Positions 55,982-64,000 of a DNA stretch of 64,000 bases are shown piece after piece. The position numbers were made by a program, and so were the translations under genes. Position 1 is the first letter of the stretch. The number at the start of each line of letters is the position of its first letter. Origin of the DNA: Thauera humireducens (GTDB lineage Bacteria > Pseudomonadota > Gammaproteobacteria > Burkholderiales > Rhodocyclaceae); the NCBI RefSeq assembly GCF_001051995.2, contig NZ_CP014646.1, positions 930,001 to 994,000 on the forward strand. Reading direction: 5' to 3'. The notes below the pieces were generated by a model, which made no database searches, had not been told where the DNA came from, and was given only the letters and a program-made list of their open reading frames with translations.

Positions 55982-56647
55982 ATGAACCTTGCGAGTTCGC
56001 TGTTCCCAGCGGCTTGGCACGGCGTCATGCTGGTGCTCTCGCTGGCGGTCGCCTGGCAGACGCTACGTCGTGCGCCCTGGCGGCGCCTGCTGGTGAGTTC
56101 CCAGCTCAACCTGCTGCTGGGCTTCGCCGTCGGACTCACGCTCATGTGGAGCCTGAAGGCCGGCGTAAAACCCGGACTCAACCTCCACATGCTCGGGGCC
56201 ATGGCCGCGACACTCACGCTTGGGCCGTGGCTCGCCGTGGTCGCGCTCGCTGCGGCACTGAGCGGGGTCACCCTCAACGGGGCGATCGAATGGGACGCCT
56301 GGCCGATCAACTTCATCTTGATGGCGGTGCTCCCGGTAGCCATCGCGAGCGGTATCCAGCGATGCATCGAGAGATGGTTGCCCGCTCACTTTTTCGTCTT
56401 CATTTTCGTGACGAGTTTTGCCGGCGCGGCGCTGACAGTCATGCTGCAGGGATTGATTGCGTCGGCCGCGATGGTCGTAGCGGGCGCCTACAGCGCCGAA
56501 TTCCTGCTCAGCGACTATCTGCCGTTCTTTCTGCTGCTCGGTTTCTCCGAAGCGTGGATCAGCGGCGCCATCGTCACACTGCTGGTGGTTTACCGACCCG
56601 ATTGGGTGGCGGGCTTCGACGACAGCCGCTACCTGCTGAACAAGTAA
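55982..56647 (+). CDS. ECF-type (CbiM-like) membrane protein, orphan
   Basis: This 221-aa protein has about six membrane helices ([40 protein letters not shown]). It resembles the energy-coupling-factor transporter permease family annotated near CbiM. No ATPase (A) or transmembrane (T) component and no cobalamin genes are nearby. It is inserted between etfA and the acyl-CoA dehydrogenase in the same direction, 30 and 31 bp from its neighbours, so it is probably co-transcribed. Substrate unknown. Confidence 0.65.
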   Translation: MNLASSLFPAAWHGVMLVLSLAVAWQTLRRAPWRRLLVSSQLNLLLGFAVGLTLMWSLKAGVKPGLNLHMLGAMAATLTLGPWLAVVALAAALSGVTLNGAIEWDAWPINFILMAVLPVAIASGIQRCIERWLPAHFFVFIFVTSFAGAALTVMLQGLIASAAMVVAGAYSAEFLLSDYLPFFLLLGFSEAWISGAIVTLLVVYRPDWVAGFDDSRYLLNK

Positions 56648-56678
56648 GACCAACATCCTTTCTGGAGATATGCATTCC

Positions 56679-58475
56679 ATGAGCAACTACAGCGCCCCGA
56701 TCCGTGACATGCAGTTCGTGATGCGCGAGCTGGCCGGCCTCGACGAAGTCGCACAGCTGCCCGGCAACGAGGAAGTGTCCCCCGACCTGGTCGATGCCAT
56801 TCTCGAGGAAGCCGACAAGTTCGCCAGCGGCGTGCTCGCTCCGCTGAACTGGACAGGCGACCAGGAAGGCGCGAAGTGGAACGATGGCGCCGTGGCGACC
56901 GCGCCGGGCTGGAAGGAGGCCTACACGCAGTTCGCCGAATCGGGCTGGACGGCGCTCGCAGGTGATCCGAACTACGGTGGCCAGGGCCTGCCCAAGCTGC
57001 TGTCGACGGCGGTGATGGAAATGTGGAAGTCGGCCAACATGGCGTTCTCGCTGTGCCCGATGCTCACCACGGGCGCCATCGAGGCGCTGCTGCTGCGCGG
57101 AACGGACGAGCAGAAGGCCATGTACCTGCCCAAGATGATCTCGGGCGAATGGACCGGCACCATGAACCTGACCGAGCCGCAAGCCGGTTCGGACCTCGCC
57201 GCCGTCCGTACCAAGGCGGAACCGCAGGGTGATGGCACCTACAAGATCTTCGGCCAGAAGATCTTCATCACCTACGGCGACCACGACATGACGGACAACA
57301 TCATCCATCTCGTGCTTGCCCGCCTGCCGGATGCGCCGGAAGGGGTGAAGGGGATCTCGCTGTTCGTCGTGCCGAAGTTCATGGTCAATGCCAACGGCAG
57401 CCTGGGCGCGCGCAACGACGTGCATTGCGTTTCGATCGAGCACAAGCTCGGCATCCACGCCAGCCCGACCTGCGTCCTCGCCTTCGGCGACAAGGGTGGC
57501 GCGATCGGCACGCTGGTGGGCGAGCCCAACCGCGGCCTCGAGTACATGTTCATCATGATGAACGAAGCCCGCTTCGCGGTCGGCATGGAAGGTCTGGCAC
57601 TGTCCGAGCGCGCGTACCAGCATGCGCTGCAGTATGCCAAGGATCGCGTGCAGGGCACCGACGCGGGCGTGCGCGGCGGACCGAAGGTCAACATCCTTCA
57701 CCACGCCGATGTCCGTCGCCTGCTGATGAACATGAAGAGCAAGACCGAGGCGATGCGGGCACTCGCCTACGTCGTCGGCGCGGCGTTCGACAAGGCGCAC
57801 AACCACCCGGACGAAGCCGTCCGCGCTCAGAACCAGGCCTTCGTCGACCTGATGATCCCGGTGGTCAAGGGCTGGTGCACCGAGAACTCGATCGACGTTA
57901 CGTCCGACGGCGTGCAGGTTCATGGCGGCATGGGCTTCATCGAGGAAACGGGTGCCGCGCAGCACTTCCGCGATTCGCGCATCACCACGATCTACGAGGG
58001 CACGACGGCAATCCAGGCGAACGACCTGATCGGACGCAAGATCGCCCGCGAAAACGGCGTCACCATCGCCGGCGTGATCAAGACGATGCGTGCAGTCGAG
58101 GCTGAACTAGCCGCCGCCGGTGATGCCGCGCTGGGCGCGATCGCAAAATCGCTGGGCGCCGGCGTGTCGGCGTTGGAGGAAGCCGTGGCCTACATCCTGG
58201 CCACCTACAGCCAGGACATCAAGGCCGCATCGGTCGGCTCCGTGCCCTTCCTGAAACTGCTGGGCATTGTTGCCGGCGGCTGGCAGATGGGGCGCGCCGC
58301 GCTGGTCGCGAAGCGCAAGCTGGAAGCCGGTGAAGGTGAAGCGTCCTTCTACAAGACGAAGATCGTGACCGCGCGCTTCTACGCTGACCACGTGCTGGCT
58401 CAGGCCTCGGGTCTGGCCTACACCATCGTCAACGGCGCGGCAGGCGCCCTTGAACTGAGCGAAGAGCAGTTCTGA
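56679..58475 (+). CDS. Acyl-CoA dehydrogenase (large, C-terminal extended type)
   Basis: This 598-aa FAD enzyme is about 200 residues longer than classical acyl-CoA dehydrogenases, with the AcdA/DmdC-type C-terminal domain. It shows [35 protein letters not shown] and [13 protein letters not shown]. The catalytic Glu is in [19 protein letters not shown] (about residue 435), and [20 protein letters not shown] binds FAD. The ATG at 56679 is about 11 bases after GGAG and fits better than the ATG at 56670. It passes electrons to EtfAB encoded upstream. Chain-length preference cannot be read. Confidence 0.94.
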   Translation: MSNYSAPIRDMQFVMRELAGLDEVAQLPGNEEVSPDLVDAILEEADKFASGVLAPLNWTGDQEGAKWNDGAVATAPGWKEAYTQFAESGWTALAGDPNYGGQGLPKLLSTAVMEMWKSANMAFSLCPMLTTGAIEALLLRGTDEQKAMYLPKMISGEWTGTMNLTEPQAGSDLAAVRTKAEPQGDGTYKIFGQKIFITYGDHDMTDNIIHLVLARLPDAPEGVKGISLFVVPKFMVNANGSLGARNDVHCVSIEHKLGIHASPTCVLAFGDKGGAIGTLVGEPNRGLEYMFIMMNEARFAVGMEGLALSERAYQHALQYAKDRVQGTDAGVRGGPKVNILHHADVRRLLMNMKSKTEAMRALAYVVGAAFDKAHNHPDEAVRAQNQAFVDLMIPVVKGWCTENSIDVTSDGVQVHGGMGFIEETGAAQHFRDSRITTIYEGTTAIQANDLIGRKIARENGVTIAGVIKTMRAVEAELAAAGDAALGAIAKSLGAGVSALEEAVAYILATYSQDIKAASVGSVPFLKLLGIVAGGWQMGRAALVAKRKLEAGEGEASFYKTKIVTARFYADHVLAQASGLAYTIVNGAAGALELSEEQF

Positions 58476-58480
58476 TCGTC

Positions 58481-58510
58481 GTTGCGCCCCGGCTCACGCG
58501 GGGGCGCAAC
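58481..58510 (+). terminator. First hairpin after the acyl-CoA dehydrogenase gene
   Basis: A perfect 10-bp stem GTTGCGCCCC / GGGGCGCAAC with a 10-base loop lies 5 bp after the stop. No T-run follows. It is followed directly by a stronger terminator. Confidence 0.5.
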
Positions 58511-58518
58511 GTGCTGGC

Positions 58519-58553
58519 AAAAAAAGACCCGGGCCGAAAGCCCGGGTCTTTTT
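58519..58553. terminator. Strong bidirectional rho-independent terminator
   Basis: A-run, GACCCGGGC, loop CGAAA, GCCCGGGTC and T5: a 14-bp stem counting the A/T tracts (58521-58534 with 58540-58553). The A-run serves as the T-run for the opposite strand. It separates the convergent dehydrogenase gene and the parvulin gene. Confidence 0.92.
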
Positions 58554-58588
58554 CGTTGCGGACGGCAGAAACGCGTCGGCCGACAGTC

Positions 58589-59371
58589 TTACTCGACCTT
58601 CGCCTTCGCGCGCAGGTCGATCACGTGCTTCTCGACCTTCTGCTGCTGCAGGCGCTGCTGCAACTGCGGCTTGACTTCTTCGAACGGGGGCGCCTGAGTC
58701 GCGCGCACGTCATCGAGCTGGATGACGTGATACCCGAAGTCGCTCTTGACCGGCGTGGTCGTGAACTTGCCCTTCTCGAGACCCACCATGGCGTCGGAGA
58801 AGGGCTTCACGAACATGCCCGGGTTGCTCCAGCCCAGATCGCCGCCGCGATCCTTCGAGCCCGGATCGCGCGAATCCTTGGCCACTTCTTCGAAAGCAGT
58901 GCCGGACTGCAGCTTGGCGATGATCGCCTTGGCCTCGTCTTCGGTCTCGACCAGCACGTGACGGGGCTTGTACTCCTTGTCACCCATCCGGCTCTTGATC
59001 GCGTCGTATTCCTTCTTCAGGTCGGCGTCGCTGACCGGGTTGTTCTTGACGAAATCCTGCAGATAGGCGCGGATCAGGATGGCCTGCTTGGCCATCTCCA
59101 TCTGGGCCTGGACGTCGGCCTTCTTGGCGAGACCCTTGTTGGCGGCCTCCTGACTCAGCACTTCGCGACGAATCAGTTCCTCGCGAACGGCATCCTTGAG
59201 CTGCTGGCTTTCAGGTGCGCCCTGGGCACGCTGTTCGGCGAGCATCGCCTCGGCACGTTCAGCAGGAATTGCAATGCCGTTGACCTTGGCAAGCGATTCG
59301 GCGGCAGCCGCGGGGAGGGCAATGAAGCCGGCCATCAGGGCAATTGCGAGGCGGCTGGGAAAGCGTTTCAT
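58589..59371 (-). CDS. Periplasmic parvulin-type peptidyl-prolyl isomerase
   Basis: This 260-aa exported foldase has a signal peptide (AIALMAGFIALPAAAAES, cleavage near AAA-ES) and a SurA/PrsA-like helical N-domain. The rotamase domain (about residues 135-230) has RHVLVETEDEAKAIIAKLQ, FEEVAKDSRDPGSKDRGGDL and DFGYHVIQLDD. A charged C-terminal helix ends it. It assists folding of envelope proteins. It is the last gene of the ompR-to-parvulin operon, 10 bp after the BolA gene. Confidence 0.92.
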   Translation of the reverse strand: MKRFPSRLAIALMAGFIALPAAAAESLAKVNGIAIPAERAEAMLAEQRAQGAPESQQLKDAVREELIRREVLSQEAANKGLAKKADVQAQMEMAKQAILIRAYLQDFVKNNPVSDADLKKEYDAIKSRMGDKEYKPRHVLVETEDEAKAIIAKLQSGTAFEEVAKDSRDPGSKDRGGDLGWSNPGMFVKPFSDAMVGLEKGKFTTTPVKSDFGYHVIQLDDVRATQAPPFEEVKPQLQQRLQQQKVEKHVIDLRAKAKVE

Positions 59372-59381
59372 CGGTGTTCCT

Positions 59382-59669
59382 TCAGGTGGGTTGTGTGGTG
59401 GCCTCTTCGGCCGTGTTTGCTTTGATGGCGAGGGCGTGAATGTCTTTTTTCATCATATCGCCCAAGGCTTGGTAAATCATTCGGTGCCGCGCGACGGTGC
59501 CCTGTCCGGCAAACGCCGACGACACGATCCGCAGGCGGTAATGACCGCCGCCTTCGCGCGCACCGGCGTGGCCTGCGTGCAGGGCGCTGTCATCGTGAAT
59601 CTCGATCAGCTCGGGCTGGAACGCATCGACGAGCCGTTCGTGGATGCGGGAAACGACTGCCTGCGTCAC
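59382..59669 (-). CDS. BolA-family protein
   Basis: This 95-aa product starts at GTG 59669, overlapping the YciI stop (GTGA). The BolA fold reads VVSRIHERLVDAFQPELIEI, the variable loop with His residues (HAGHAGAREGGGHYRL), and the helix GQGTVARHRMIYQALGDMMK. The conserved C-terminal His in DIHALAIKA can bind a [2Fe-2S] cluster with monothiol glutaredoxin. BolA members act in stress morphology and Fe-S trafficking. Confidence 0.93.
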   Translation of the reverse strand: MTQAVVSRIHERLVDAFQPELIEIHDDSALHAGHAGAREGGGHYRLRIVSSAFAGQGTVARHRMIYQALGDMMKKDIHALAIKANTAEEATTQPT

Positions 59670-59965
59670 GGCAGGACCTTCTTGAACGGGCGCACCGAGG
59701 TGCGCGCAAAAACGCCTTCGCGCACGTATGCGTCCTCGGCAAGCCATTTCTCGGCGCTCGCCTGCGAGTCGAACTCGGCCACAACCAGACTGCCCGCGAA
59801 ACCGGCCGGGCCGGGATCCGGCGAGTCGATCGCAGGCATGGGGCCAGCGATCAATAATCTGCCTTCGTCGCGCAGGGCCTCGAGCCGTGCGAGATGCTCC
59901 CCGCGCACCGCCATGCGGCGCTCGAGCGTTCCCGGCGCGTCCTCGCCGATCAATGCGTAGAACAT
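59666..59965 (-). CDS. YciI-family protein
   Basis: This 99-aa ferredoxin-like-fold protein begins [20 protein letters not shown] and has RGEHLARLEALRDEGRLLIA, GPMPAID, and EFDSQASAEKWLAEDAYV. The conserved Arg/His/Asp set of YciI is present. In other bacteria yciI lies beside yciB/ispZ exactly as here. Biochemical role unproven. The start overlaps the ispZ stop by one base (TGATG). Confidence 0.92.
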   Translation of the reverse strand: MFYALIGEDAPGTLERRMAVRGEHLARLEALRDEGRLLIAGPMPAIDSPDPGPAGFAGSLVVAEFDSQASAEKWLAEDAYVREGVFARTSVRPFKKVLP

Positions 59966-60573
59966 CAGTTGTTTTCCTCTTCGAGGTGACGTGAGAGATA
60001 GAAGCCCTGGGCAAGCACGAACGCGAACATCAGTCCCATGCCGCCAAAGAGCTTGAAGTTGACCCAGACTTCCTCGCTGAAACTGTAGGCAACGTAGAGA
60101 TTGAGCAACCCCATCGAAATGAAGAAACCCGCCCAGGCAAGGTTGAGACGCCCCCACACCGGTTCGGGCAACTGGATCTGCGCCTCGAGCATCGTGCGGA
60201 TGAGGTTCCTGCGGAACAGTGTCGCCGAACCGAGCAAGACCGCGCCGAACAGCCAGTAAAGCGCCGTCGGTTTCCACTTGATGAAGGTGGGGTTGTGAAA
60301 GAACAGTGTGGCACCGCCGAACACGACGATGATCGCCAAGCTGACCCACAGCATGGTGTCGACCTTGCGGTGCTTGATCCACACCAGTGCGATCTGGACG
60401 AAGGTGGCGAGAATCGTCACCGCCGTTGCGATCAGGATCGGTGCCTGCGCAACCGCGATGCCGTCACCCAGCCAGCGCACTGCAAGTTCGTGGGAGGCCT
60501 CGGGCTGCGCCCCGGCCAGTTTGTAGGCGCCAAAGAAGAGAATGACCGGAAGCAGATCGAACAGGAATTTCAT
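59965..60573 (-). CDS. yciB: Inner-membrane septation protein YciB/IspZ
   Basis: This 202-aa protein has five or six membrane helices, starting [20 protein letters not shown]. Typical family phrases are [38 protein letters not shown] and [21 protein letters not shown]. It is linked to cell-envelope/septum synthesis and interacts with divisome and elongasome proteins in enterics. No Shine-Dalgarno is visible, but a TATAAT lies 8 bases before the ATG. Confidence 0.95.
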   Translation of the reverse strand: MKFLFDLLPVILFFGAYKLAGAQPEASHELAVRWLGDGIAVAQAPILIATAVTILATFVQIALVWIKHRKVDTMLWVSLAIIVVFGGATLFFHNPTFIKWKPTALYWLFGAVLLGSATLFRRNLIRTMLEAQIQLPEPVWGRLNLAWAGFFISMGLLNLYVAYSFSEEVWVNFKLFGGMGLMFAFVLAQGFYLSRHLEEENN

Positions 60574-60581
60574 GCGCGAGG

Positions 60582-60587
60582 ATTATA
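60582..60587 (-). promoter_or_regulatory. TATAAT box directly before yciB
   Basis: Minus-strand TATAAT overlaps the haemoglobin stop codon and ends 8 bases before the yciB ATG. Transcription from it would start at about the ATG, i.e. leaderless. The -35 is poor (CGGGCA at 17 bp). Confidence 0.3.
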
Positions 60588-61023
60588 GCGATTGTTGGGC
60601 TGCCTGCCCGGCAGGCGCTTCAGCGCGGTTTCGCATGTGGTCAGCCAGTGCGGAAAACGAGCCATACAGGCTCTCTCTCAGGGCCGCATCGCCGACGCAC
60701 TCGTCGAGCGCAGTACGCATGCACAGCAGCCACTGGTCGCGCTCGGCGACGCCAATCGAGAAGGGGAGGTGGCGTGCGCGCATGAACGGAGGGCCGAAGC
60801 GCTCCACGTAAAGATTGGGCCCTCCCAGCCAGCCCGACAGGAAGAGGAACAGCTTTTCCTCGGAACCGCCGAGATCCTCAGCGTGCAGCCGCCGTACGCC
60901 CCAAGCCTCGGGCAGCTCGTCCATCAGACTGTAGAAGCGTTTGACGAGCAAGCGTACGGCGGCCTCACCGCCGATACGTTCATAGGGTGTGGCGTTGGGA
61001 GCGAATCTTTGTTCAGGAGGCAT
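60583..61023 (-). CDS. Group II truncated haemoglobin
   Basis: This 146-aa trHbO-type globin has NATPYERIGGEAAVRLLVKR, the distal-side FYSLMDELPEAW, FLFLSGWLGGPNLYVERFGP, and the proximal His in MRARHLPFSIG (about residue 85). Trp in the G helix region (RDQWLLCMRTAL) is characteristic of group II. It may handle oxygen, nitric oxide or sulfide. It overlaps the metallo-beta-lactamase gene by 11 bp. Confidence 0.94.
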   Translation of the reverse strand: MPPEQRFAPNATPYERIGGEAAVRLLVKRFYSLMDELPEAWGVRRLHAEDLGGSEEKLFLFLSGWLGGPNLYVERFGPPFMRARHLPFSIGVAERDQWLLCMRTALDECVGDAALRESLYGSFSALADHMRNRAEAPAGQAAQQSL

Positions 61024-61729
61024 GGATATCGAGTGGGCCAGCAGGTAGGCCGCAGCGCAGGTTGGCGGGCACGGCCTGGTCGATCAGGCGGGGCCGGGGG
61101 AGGTCGAGCGACTGCATCAGGTCGATGAACGCCTGGCGGGAGCGGCCGGGCACCCGCGCGTTCGTCAGCTTCTCCTGTGCGATCGAACTCACCCGCATGC
61201 CCTTGTAGTCGTGCGCGGGATAGACAAGGGTTTCGTCCGGCAGGGTGAACAGGCGTTGCGTGATGCTGTCGTAAAGCGCGCCTGCGTCGCCGCCCTGGAA
61301 GTCCGTCCGGCCGCAGCCGCCGATCAGCAAGGCATCGCCGGTAAAAAGGCAGTTGCGCCAGCGGTAGCTCACGCAACCTGGCGTATGGCCCGGCGTCGCG
61401 ATGACGCGCAGTACCTCGTCGCCGAACACCAGCGTGTCCCCATCGGCGAGCAACACGTCGGCGCACATGACGCCCGTGCGATGTCCGGTCGCGGTGCGGG
61501 CGTTCGTATGTTCCCTGAGCACCCCTGCGCCGGTGACATGGTCCGCATGCGCGTGCGTTTCGAGCAGGTACACGAGGTTCAGGTCGAGTTCGCGCAACAG
61601 ACCCAGGTACATCGCGCTGTGCTCGGCGACCGTGTCGATGAGCACAGCGTCGCCGGACTGCGCATCGGCCAGAAGGTAAGTCAGGGTGGAGCTTTGCTCA
61701 TCGAAAAGCTGGCGAAAAATGATGCTCAT
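61013..61729 (-). CDS. MBL-fold persulfide dioxygenase-like protein (ETHE1/Blh type)
   Basis: This 238-aa metallo-beta-lactamase-fold enzyme begins with FRQLFDEQSSTLTYLLAD and has the metal motif ETHAHADHVTGAGVLRE. Further motifs are ATPGHTPGCVSYRW, the Asp in FTGDALLIGGCGRTDFQ and the late YPAHDYKG. The GCGRTDFQGG signature separates ETHE1-type glutathione-persulfide dioxygenases from glyoxalase II. It should oxidise persulfides to sulfite using a mononuclear iron. Its ATG overlaps the envZ stop (ATGA). Confidence 0.92.
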   Translation of the reverse strand: MSIIFRQLFDEQSSTLTYLLADAQSGDAVLIDTVAEHSAMYLGLLRELDLNLVYLLETHAHADHVTGAGVLREHTNARTATGHRTGVMCADVLLADGDTLVFGDEVLRVIATPGHTPGCVSYRWRNCLFTGDALLIGGCGRTDFQGGDAGALYDSITQRLFTLPDETLVYPAHDYKGMRVSSIAQEKLTNARVPGRSRQAFIDLMQSLDLPRPRLIDQAVPANLRCGLPAGPLDIHAS

Positions 61730-63150
61730 TTGTCATGTATCTCCCGGCCGTCTTTCGGCATTCTAGCGCGGCTCGTGACGCTTCCGCCTGCAGGCAGCCG
61801 GAGAATTGCCCGCAGACCACCGCCTTCACGCGGAAGGAGGTCGAGGTGGCCCTGATGGGCACGCATCACGCGTTCCACGATTGCCAGGCCCAGCCCCGCC
61901 CCCTTGGTGTTCGAGCGGGCTTTCTCCAGCCGCGTGAAGGGATGGCGCATGCGCTCCACTTCATTTTCGGGGATGCCCGGACCACGATCCGCGACCTCGA
62001 TGCAGACCTCTTCCCCAATCGTGCCGACCGTCACCTTCAGGGGTTTGTCCTCCCCCGCGTAGCGCAAGGCATTGTCGATGAGGTTGGCGAGCGCCCTCCT
62101 GATCGACAGCGCACGAGCGGGTGCAATCAGGCTGTCCGGAACGGCAAGCGTGATGTCGACACCCCGCAGCCGATAGGGTTCGCCGACTTCCCGCACCAGG
62201 TTCGCGATGTCGATTGCCTGCGGGGGCTCCTGCGGGGTGCCGCGGCCGAAGTCGAGGAACTGACCGATGATGCGGTCCATCTCCTCGATGTCGGCCACCA
62301 TCGCGCTGACCTCGTCCTCGGGCGCTCCGGACATCTCGATCCCCAGTCGCAGCCGGGCCAGCGGCGTCCTGAGATCGTGTGACACCCCGGCGAGAATGAG
62401 TGCGCGATCCGCATCGGTGCGCGCGAGATCACCGGCCATCTGGTTGAAGGCATGCGCGACGACGGCAATCTCCTGCGGGCCGCTCTCTTCCAGGGGGGGA
62501 GGAGTCTGCCCGCTGCCGACCATGCGTGCAGTGCGCGCCAGTGCCCGCAGGGGTGTGCCGATGCGGGACACGATCAGATACGCCCCGAGCAGGGCAGCCA
62601 CGAGCGCGCCGAAACCCCACACGAGCCATCCAAAGGTGTCCGTGGTTTCGATCCGCTCCGACGGCAGCATCACCCAGTACTCGTCGAACTGATCGTCCGG
62701 ATCGAGCCGAAAGCTCACCCAGAACCCGTCAAGCGACTTCCAGCGCGCTGCGAAGCGCGTGTGCTCCCCGAGTTGACGCCGGACCTCGTCCGTCAACAAC
62801 TTCAGTGGCCGATTGCCCCGCAGTGGCAGGAGCTCGTCGGAGGCCTCCGCCGGATAGATGCGAATCCCTTCGAGTGCGGCGAGATCGATCAGCAGGTCGA
62901 TGCGGCGTTCCGCGTGCGCGTTGATCAGTGCGGTACGGGTCAGGTTGACGACCGACACCACCATCTGCGCCACATCACGCGCCCGGGCCGGCTCCTGGAA
63001 ATAGCGGAAAATCTGCGACCAGGCGCCGAGCGACAGGATCAGCAGCAGCGCGACCAGCAGGAAGGTCTGCCAAAGCAGCGTGCGCGGAAGCCAGGCTGTC
63101 AAGAACCGACCGAGCGCACGCATGCGTCGCATGCTAAGGGAACGGGGCAT
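61726..63150 (-). CDS. envZ: Sensor histidine kinase, EnvZ type
   Basis: This 474-aa inner-membrane kinase has TM1 (WQTFLLVALLLILSLGAW), a periplasmic sensor of about 130 residues, TM2 (WLVWGFGALVAALLGAYLIV), and HAMP. The HisKA domain has phosphoacceptor His in AGVSHDLRTPLARLRLG. HATPase_c has NLIDNALRYA, VADRGPGIPE and TKGAGLGLAIV. The start is the ATG at 63150, 7 bp after ompR. It probably senses envelope or osmotic state and phosphorylates OmpR. Confidence 0.93.
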   Translation of the reverse strand: MPRSLSMRRMRALGRFLTAWLPRTLLWQTFLLVALLLILSLGAWSQIFRYFQEPARARDVAQMVVSVVNLTRTALINAHAERRIDLLIDLAALEGIRIYPAEASDELLPLRGNRPLKLLTDEVRRQLGEHTRFAARWKSLDGFWVSFRLDPDDQFDEYWVMLPSERIETTDTFGWLVWGFGALVAALLGAYLIVSRIGTPLRALARTARMVGSGQTPPPLEESGPQEIAVVAHAFNQMAGDLARTDADRALILAGVSHDLRTPLARLRLGIEMSGAPEDEVSAMVADIEEMDRIIGQFLDFGRGTPQEPPQAIDIANLVREVGEPYRLRGVDITLAVPDSLIAPARALSIRRALANLIDNALRYAGEDKPLKVTVGTIGEEVCIEVADRGPGIPENEVERMRHPFTRLEKARSNTKGAGLGLAIVERVMRAHQGHLDLLPREGGGLRAILRLPAGGSVTSRARMPKDGREIHDK

Positions 63151-63157
63151 GCCGCGC

Positions 63158-63919
63158 TCACTCGGCGGCGTCCGCCTCGCGCTCCTCGCCCTGGCCGCCC
63201 TTGGTGTCGTCCGGCACGAAGACGTAGCCGAAGCCCCAGACCGTCTGGATGTAGCGCGGCTTGGCAGGATCGTCCTCGACAAGCTTGCGCAGGCGGGAAA
63301 TCTGAACGTCGATCGCCCGGTCGAACACGCCGTATTCCCGACCGCGGGCGAGTTCCATCAACTTGTCGCGCGACAGGGGCTGGCGGGGATGCTGGAGAAG
63401 CACCTTCAACAACGAGAACTCGCCCGTCGTGAGCTGGATCTCCTCGCTGTTGCGTTCCAGCGAGCGCGTACCGAGATTCACACGGACACTGCCGAAGACC
63501 ACGATCTCGTCCTCGGCGGTAGGCGCTCCGGGCAGGCTCTGCGGCTGACGGCGCATGACCGCCTGGATGCGGGCAACCAGTTCGCGGGGGTTGAACGGCT
63601 TGGCCACGTAATCATCCGCGCCCATCTCGAGACCGACGATGCGATCGACGTCATCGCCCTTCGCCGTCAACATGATGATCGGGATGTGGTTCTCGCCCGC
63701 ACGCAAACGCCGGCAGATGGCAAGGCCGTCCTCTCCGGGCAGCATCAGGTCGAGCACCATGAGGTCGAAGTGCTCGCGATGGAGGGCACGATCCATCATC
63801 GGCGCATCGCCGACCGCCTTGACCGCAAAGCCCTGTTCCTGAAGGTAGCGAGACAACAGTTCGCGCAGTCGCGCGTCGTCATCCACCAGCAGTACGCGAT
63901 ATCGTGTTTTTCCGTTCAT
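63158..63919 (-). CDS. ompR: Response regulator, OmpR type
   Basis: This 253-aa regulator has an N-terminal receiver with the acidic pocket (LLVDDDARL), phospho-Asp in LMVLDLMLPGEDGL, Thr in IIMLTAKGD and Lys in DYVAKPFNPREL. The C-terminal winged helix (about residues 145-240) contains LTTGEFSLLKVLLQHPRQPL, SRDKLMELARGREY and the recognition helix FDRAIDVQISRLRKLVEDDP. A charged tail extends it slightly beyond E. coli OmpR. It is the first gene of an eight-gene operon; the 81 bp upstream in the window hold no clear promoter. Confidence 0.95.
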   Translation of the reverse strand: MNGKTRYRVLLVDDDARLRELLSRYLQEQGFAVKAVGDAPMMDRALHREHFDLMVLDLMLPGEDGLAICRRLRAGENHIPIIMLTAKGDDVDRIVGLEMGADDYVAKPFNPRELVARIQAVMRRQPQSLPGAPTAEDEIVVFGSVRVNLGTRSLERNSEEIQLTTGEFSLLKVLLQHPRQPLSRDKLMELARGREYGVFDRAIDVQISRLRKLVEDDPAKPRYIQTVWGFGYVFVPDDTKGGQGEEREADAAE

Positions 63920-64000
63920 GGCGCAAATCCTATCCTTAGTGCCGAACCCATGCCAGTGCCCGGGACCCGCATGCTGGGTGCCAGCGGGTAACGCTTCGTA

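Overview
The window comes from a GC-rich betaproteobacterium, most likely in the Rhodocyclales (Thauera/Azoarcus type). I infer this from protein style, GC content and gene neighbourhoods; no database search was possible. No rRNA, tRNA or CRISPR array was recognised.

Region 1 (about 1-9.2 kb) is one arm of an integrated phage or phage satellite, with every gene on the minus strand. In transcription order it reads: tyrosine integrase, three tiny ORFs, a 187-aa unknown, a small excisionase/AlpA-like HTH protein, a Cys4 unknown, a D5-type SF3 helicase, an iteron-like inverted repeat, a Nu1-like HTH/coiled-coil protein, a 50-bp tandem repeat, a 72-aa HTH protein, and a tail tape-measure protein that runs off the left edge. 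Many of these genes overlap as ATGA. No head, terminase-large or tail-tube genes lie between the replication genes and the tape measure. The element abuts the 3' end of minE.

Region 2 (9.2-31 kb) is host core. It holds minCDE, an Hsp33 homologue without its zinc cysteines, an ArsC/Spx-like reductase, tex, a hexose-6-phosphate mutarotase, a Pat-type acyl-CoA synthetase/acetyltransferase, an orphan PAS histidine kinase, a methyltransferase, the divergent selenium pair mnmH/selD, tesA with an overlapping divergent ABC ATPase, serB-aroG, and mfd-corA.

Region 3 (31-42 kb) holds an alpha/beta hydrolase, a nitroreductase, a compact four-gene AmmeMemoRadiSam operon behind an 18-bp palindrome, a MgtC/DUF4010 membrane protein, ispD-ispF-thpR, a host-attachment-family protein, a flavodoxin-mtfA pair and an EamA transporter.

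Region 4 (42-52 kb) is a stringent-response, polyphosphate and envelope block: relA, convergent ppk1, divergent ppx, then a four-gene MCE/Mla-type lipid ABC transporter with a STAS-fused permease. A shared 15-bp operator-like element lies upstream of both the 31-kb hydrolase and the 51.9-kb enoyl-CoA hydratase.

Region 5 (52-58.5 kb) is acyl-CoA oxidation: enoyl-CoA hydratase, a TatD hydrolase, a TetR regulator with a palindromic operator, etfB-etfA, an orphan ECF-type membrane protein and an acyl-CoA dehydrogenase, closed by a strong bidirectional terminator.

Region 6 (58.6-64 kb) is one tightly packed eight-gene minus-strand operon: ompR, envZ, persulfide-dioxygenase-like MBL protein, truncated haemoglobin, yciB/ispZ, YciI, BolA and a periplasmic parvulin. 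The longest gene-free stretches are about 260 bp; those with visible content are annotated.
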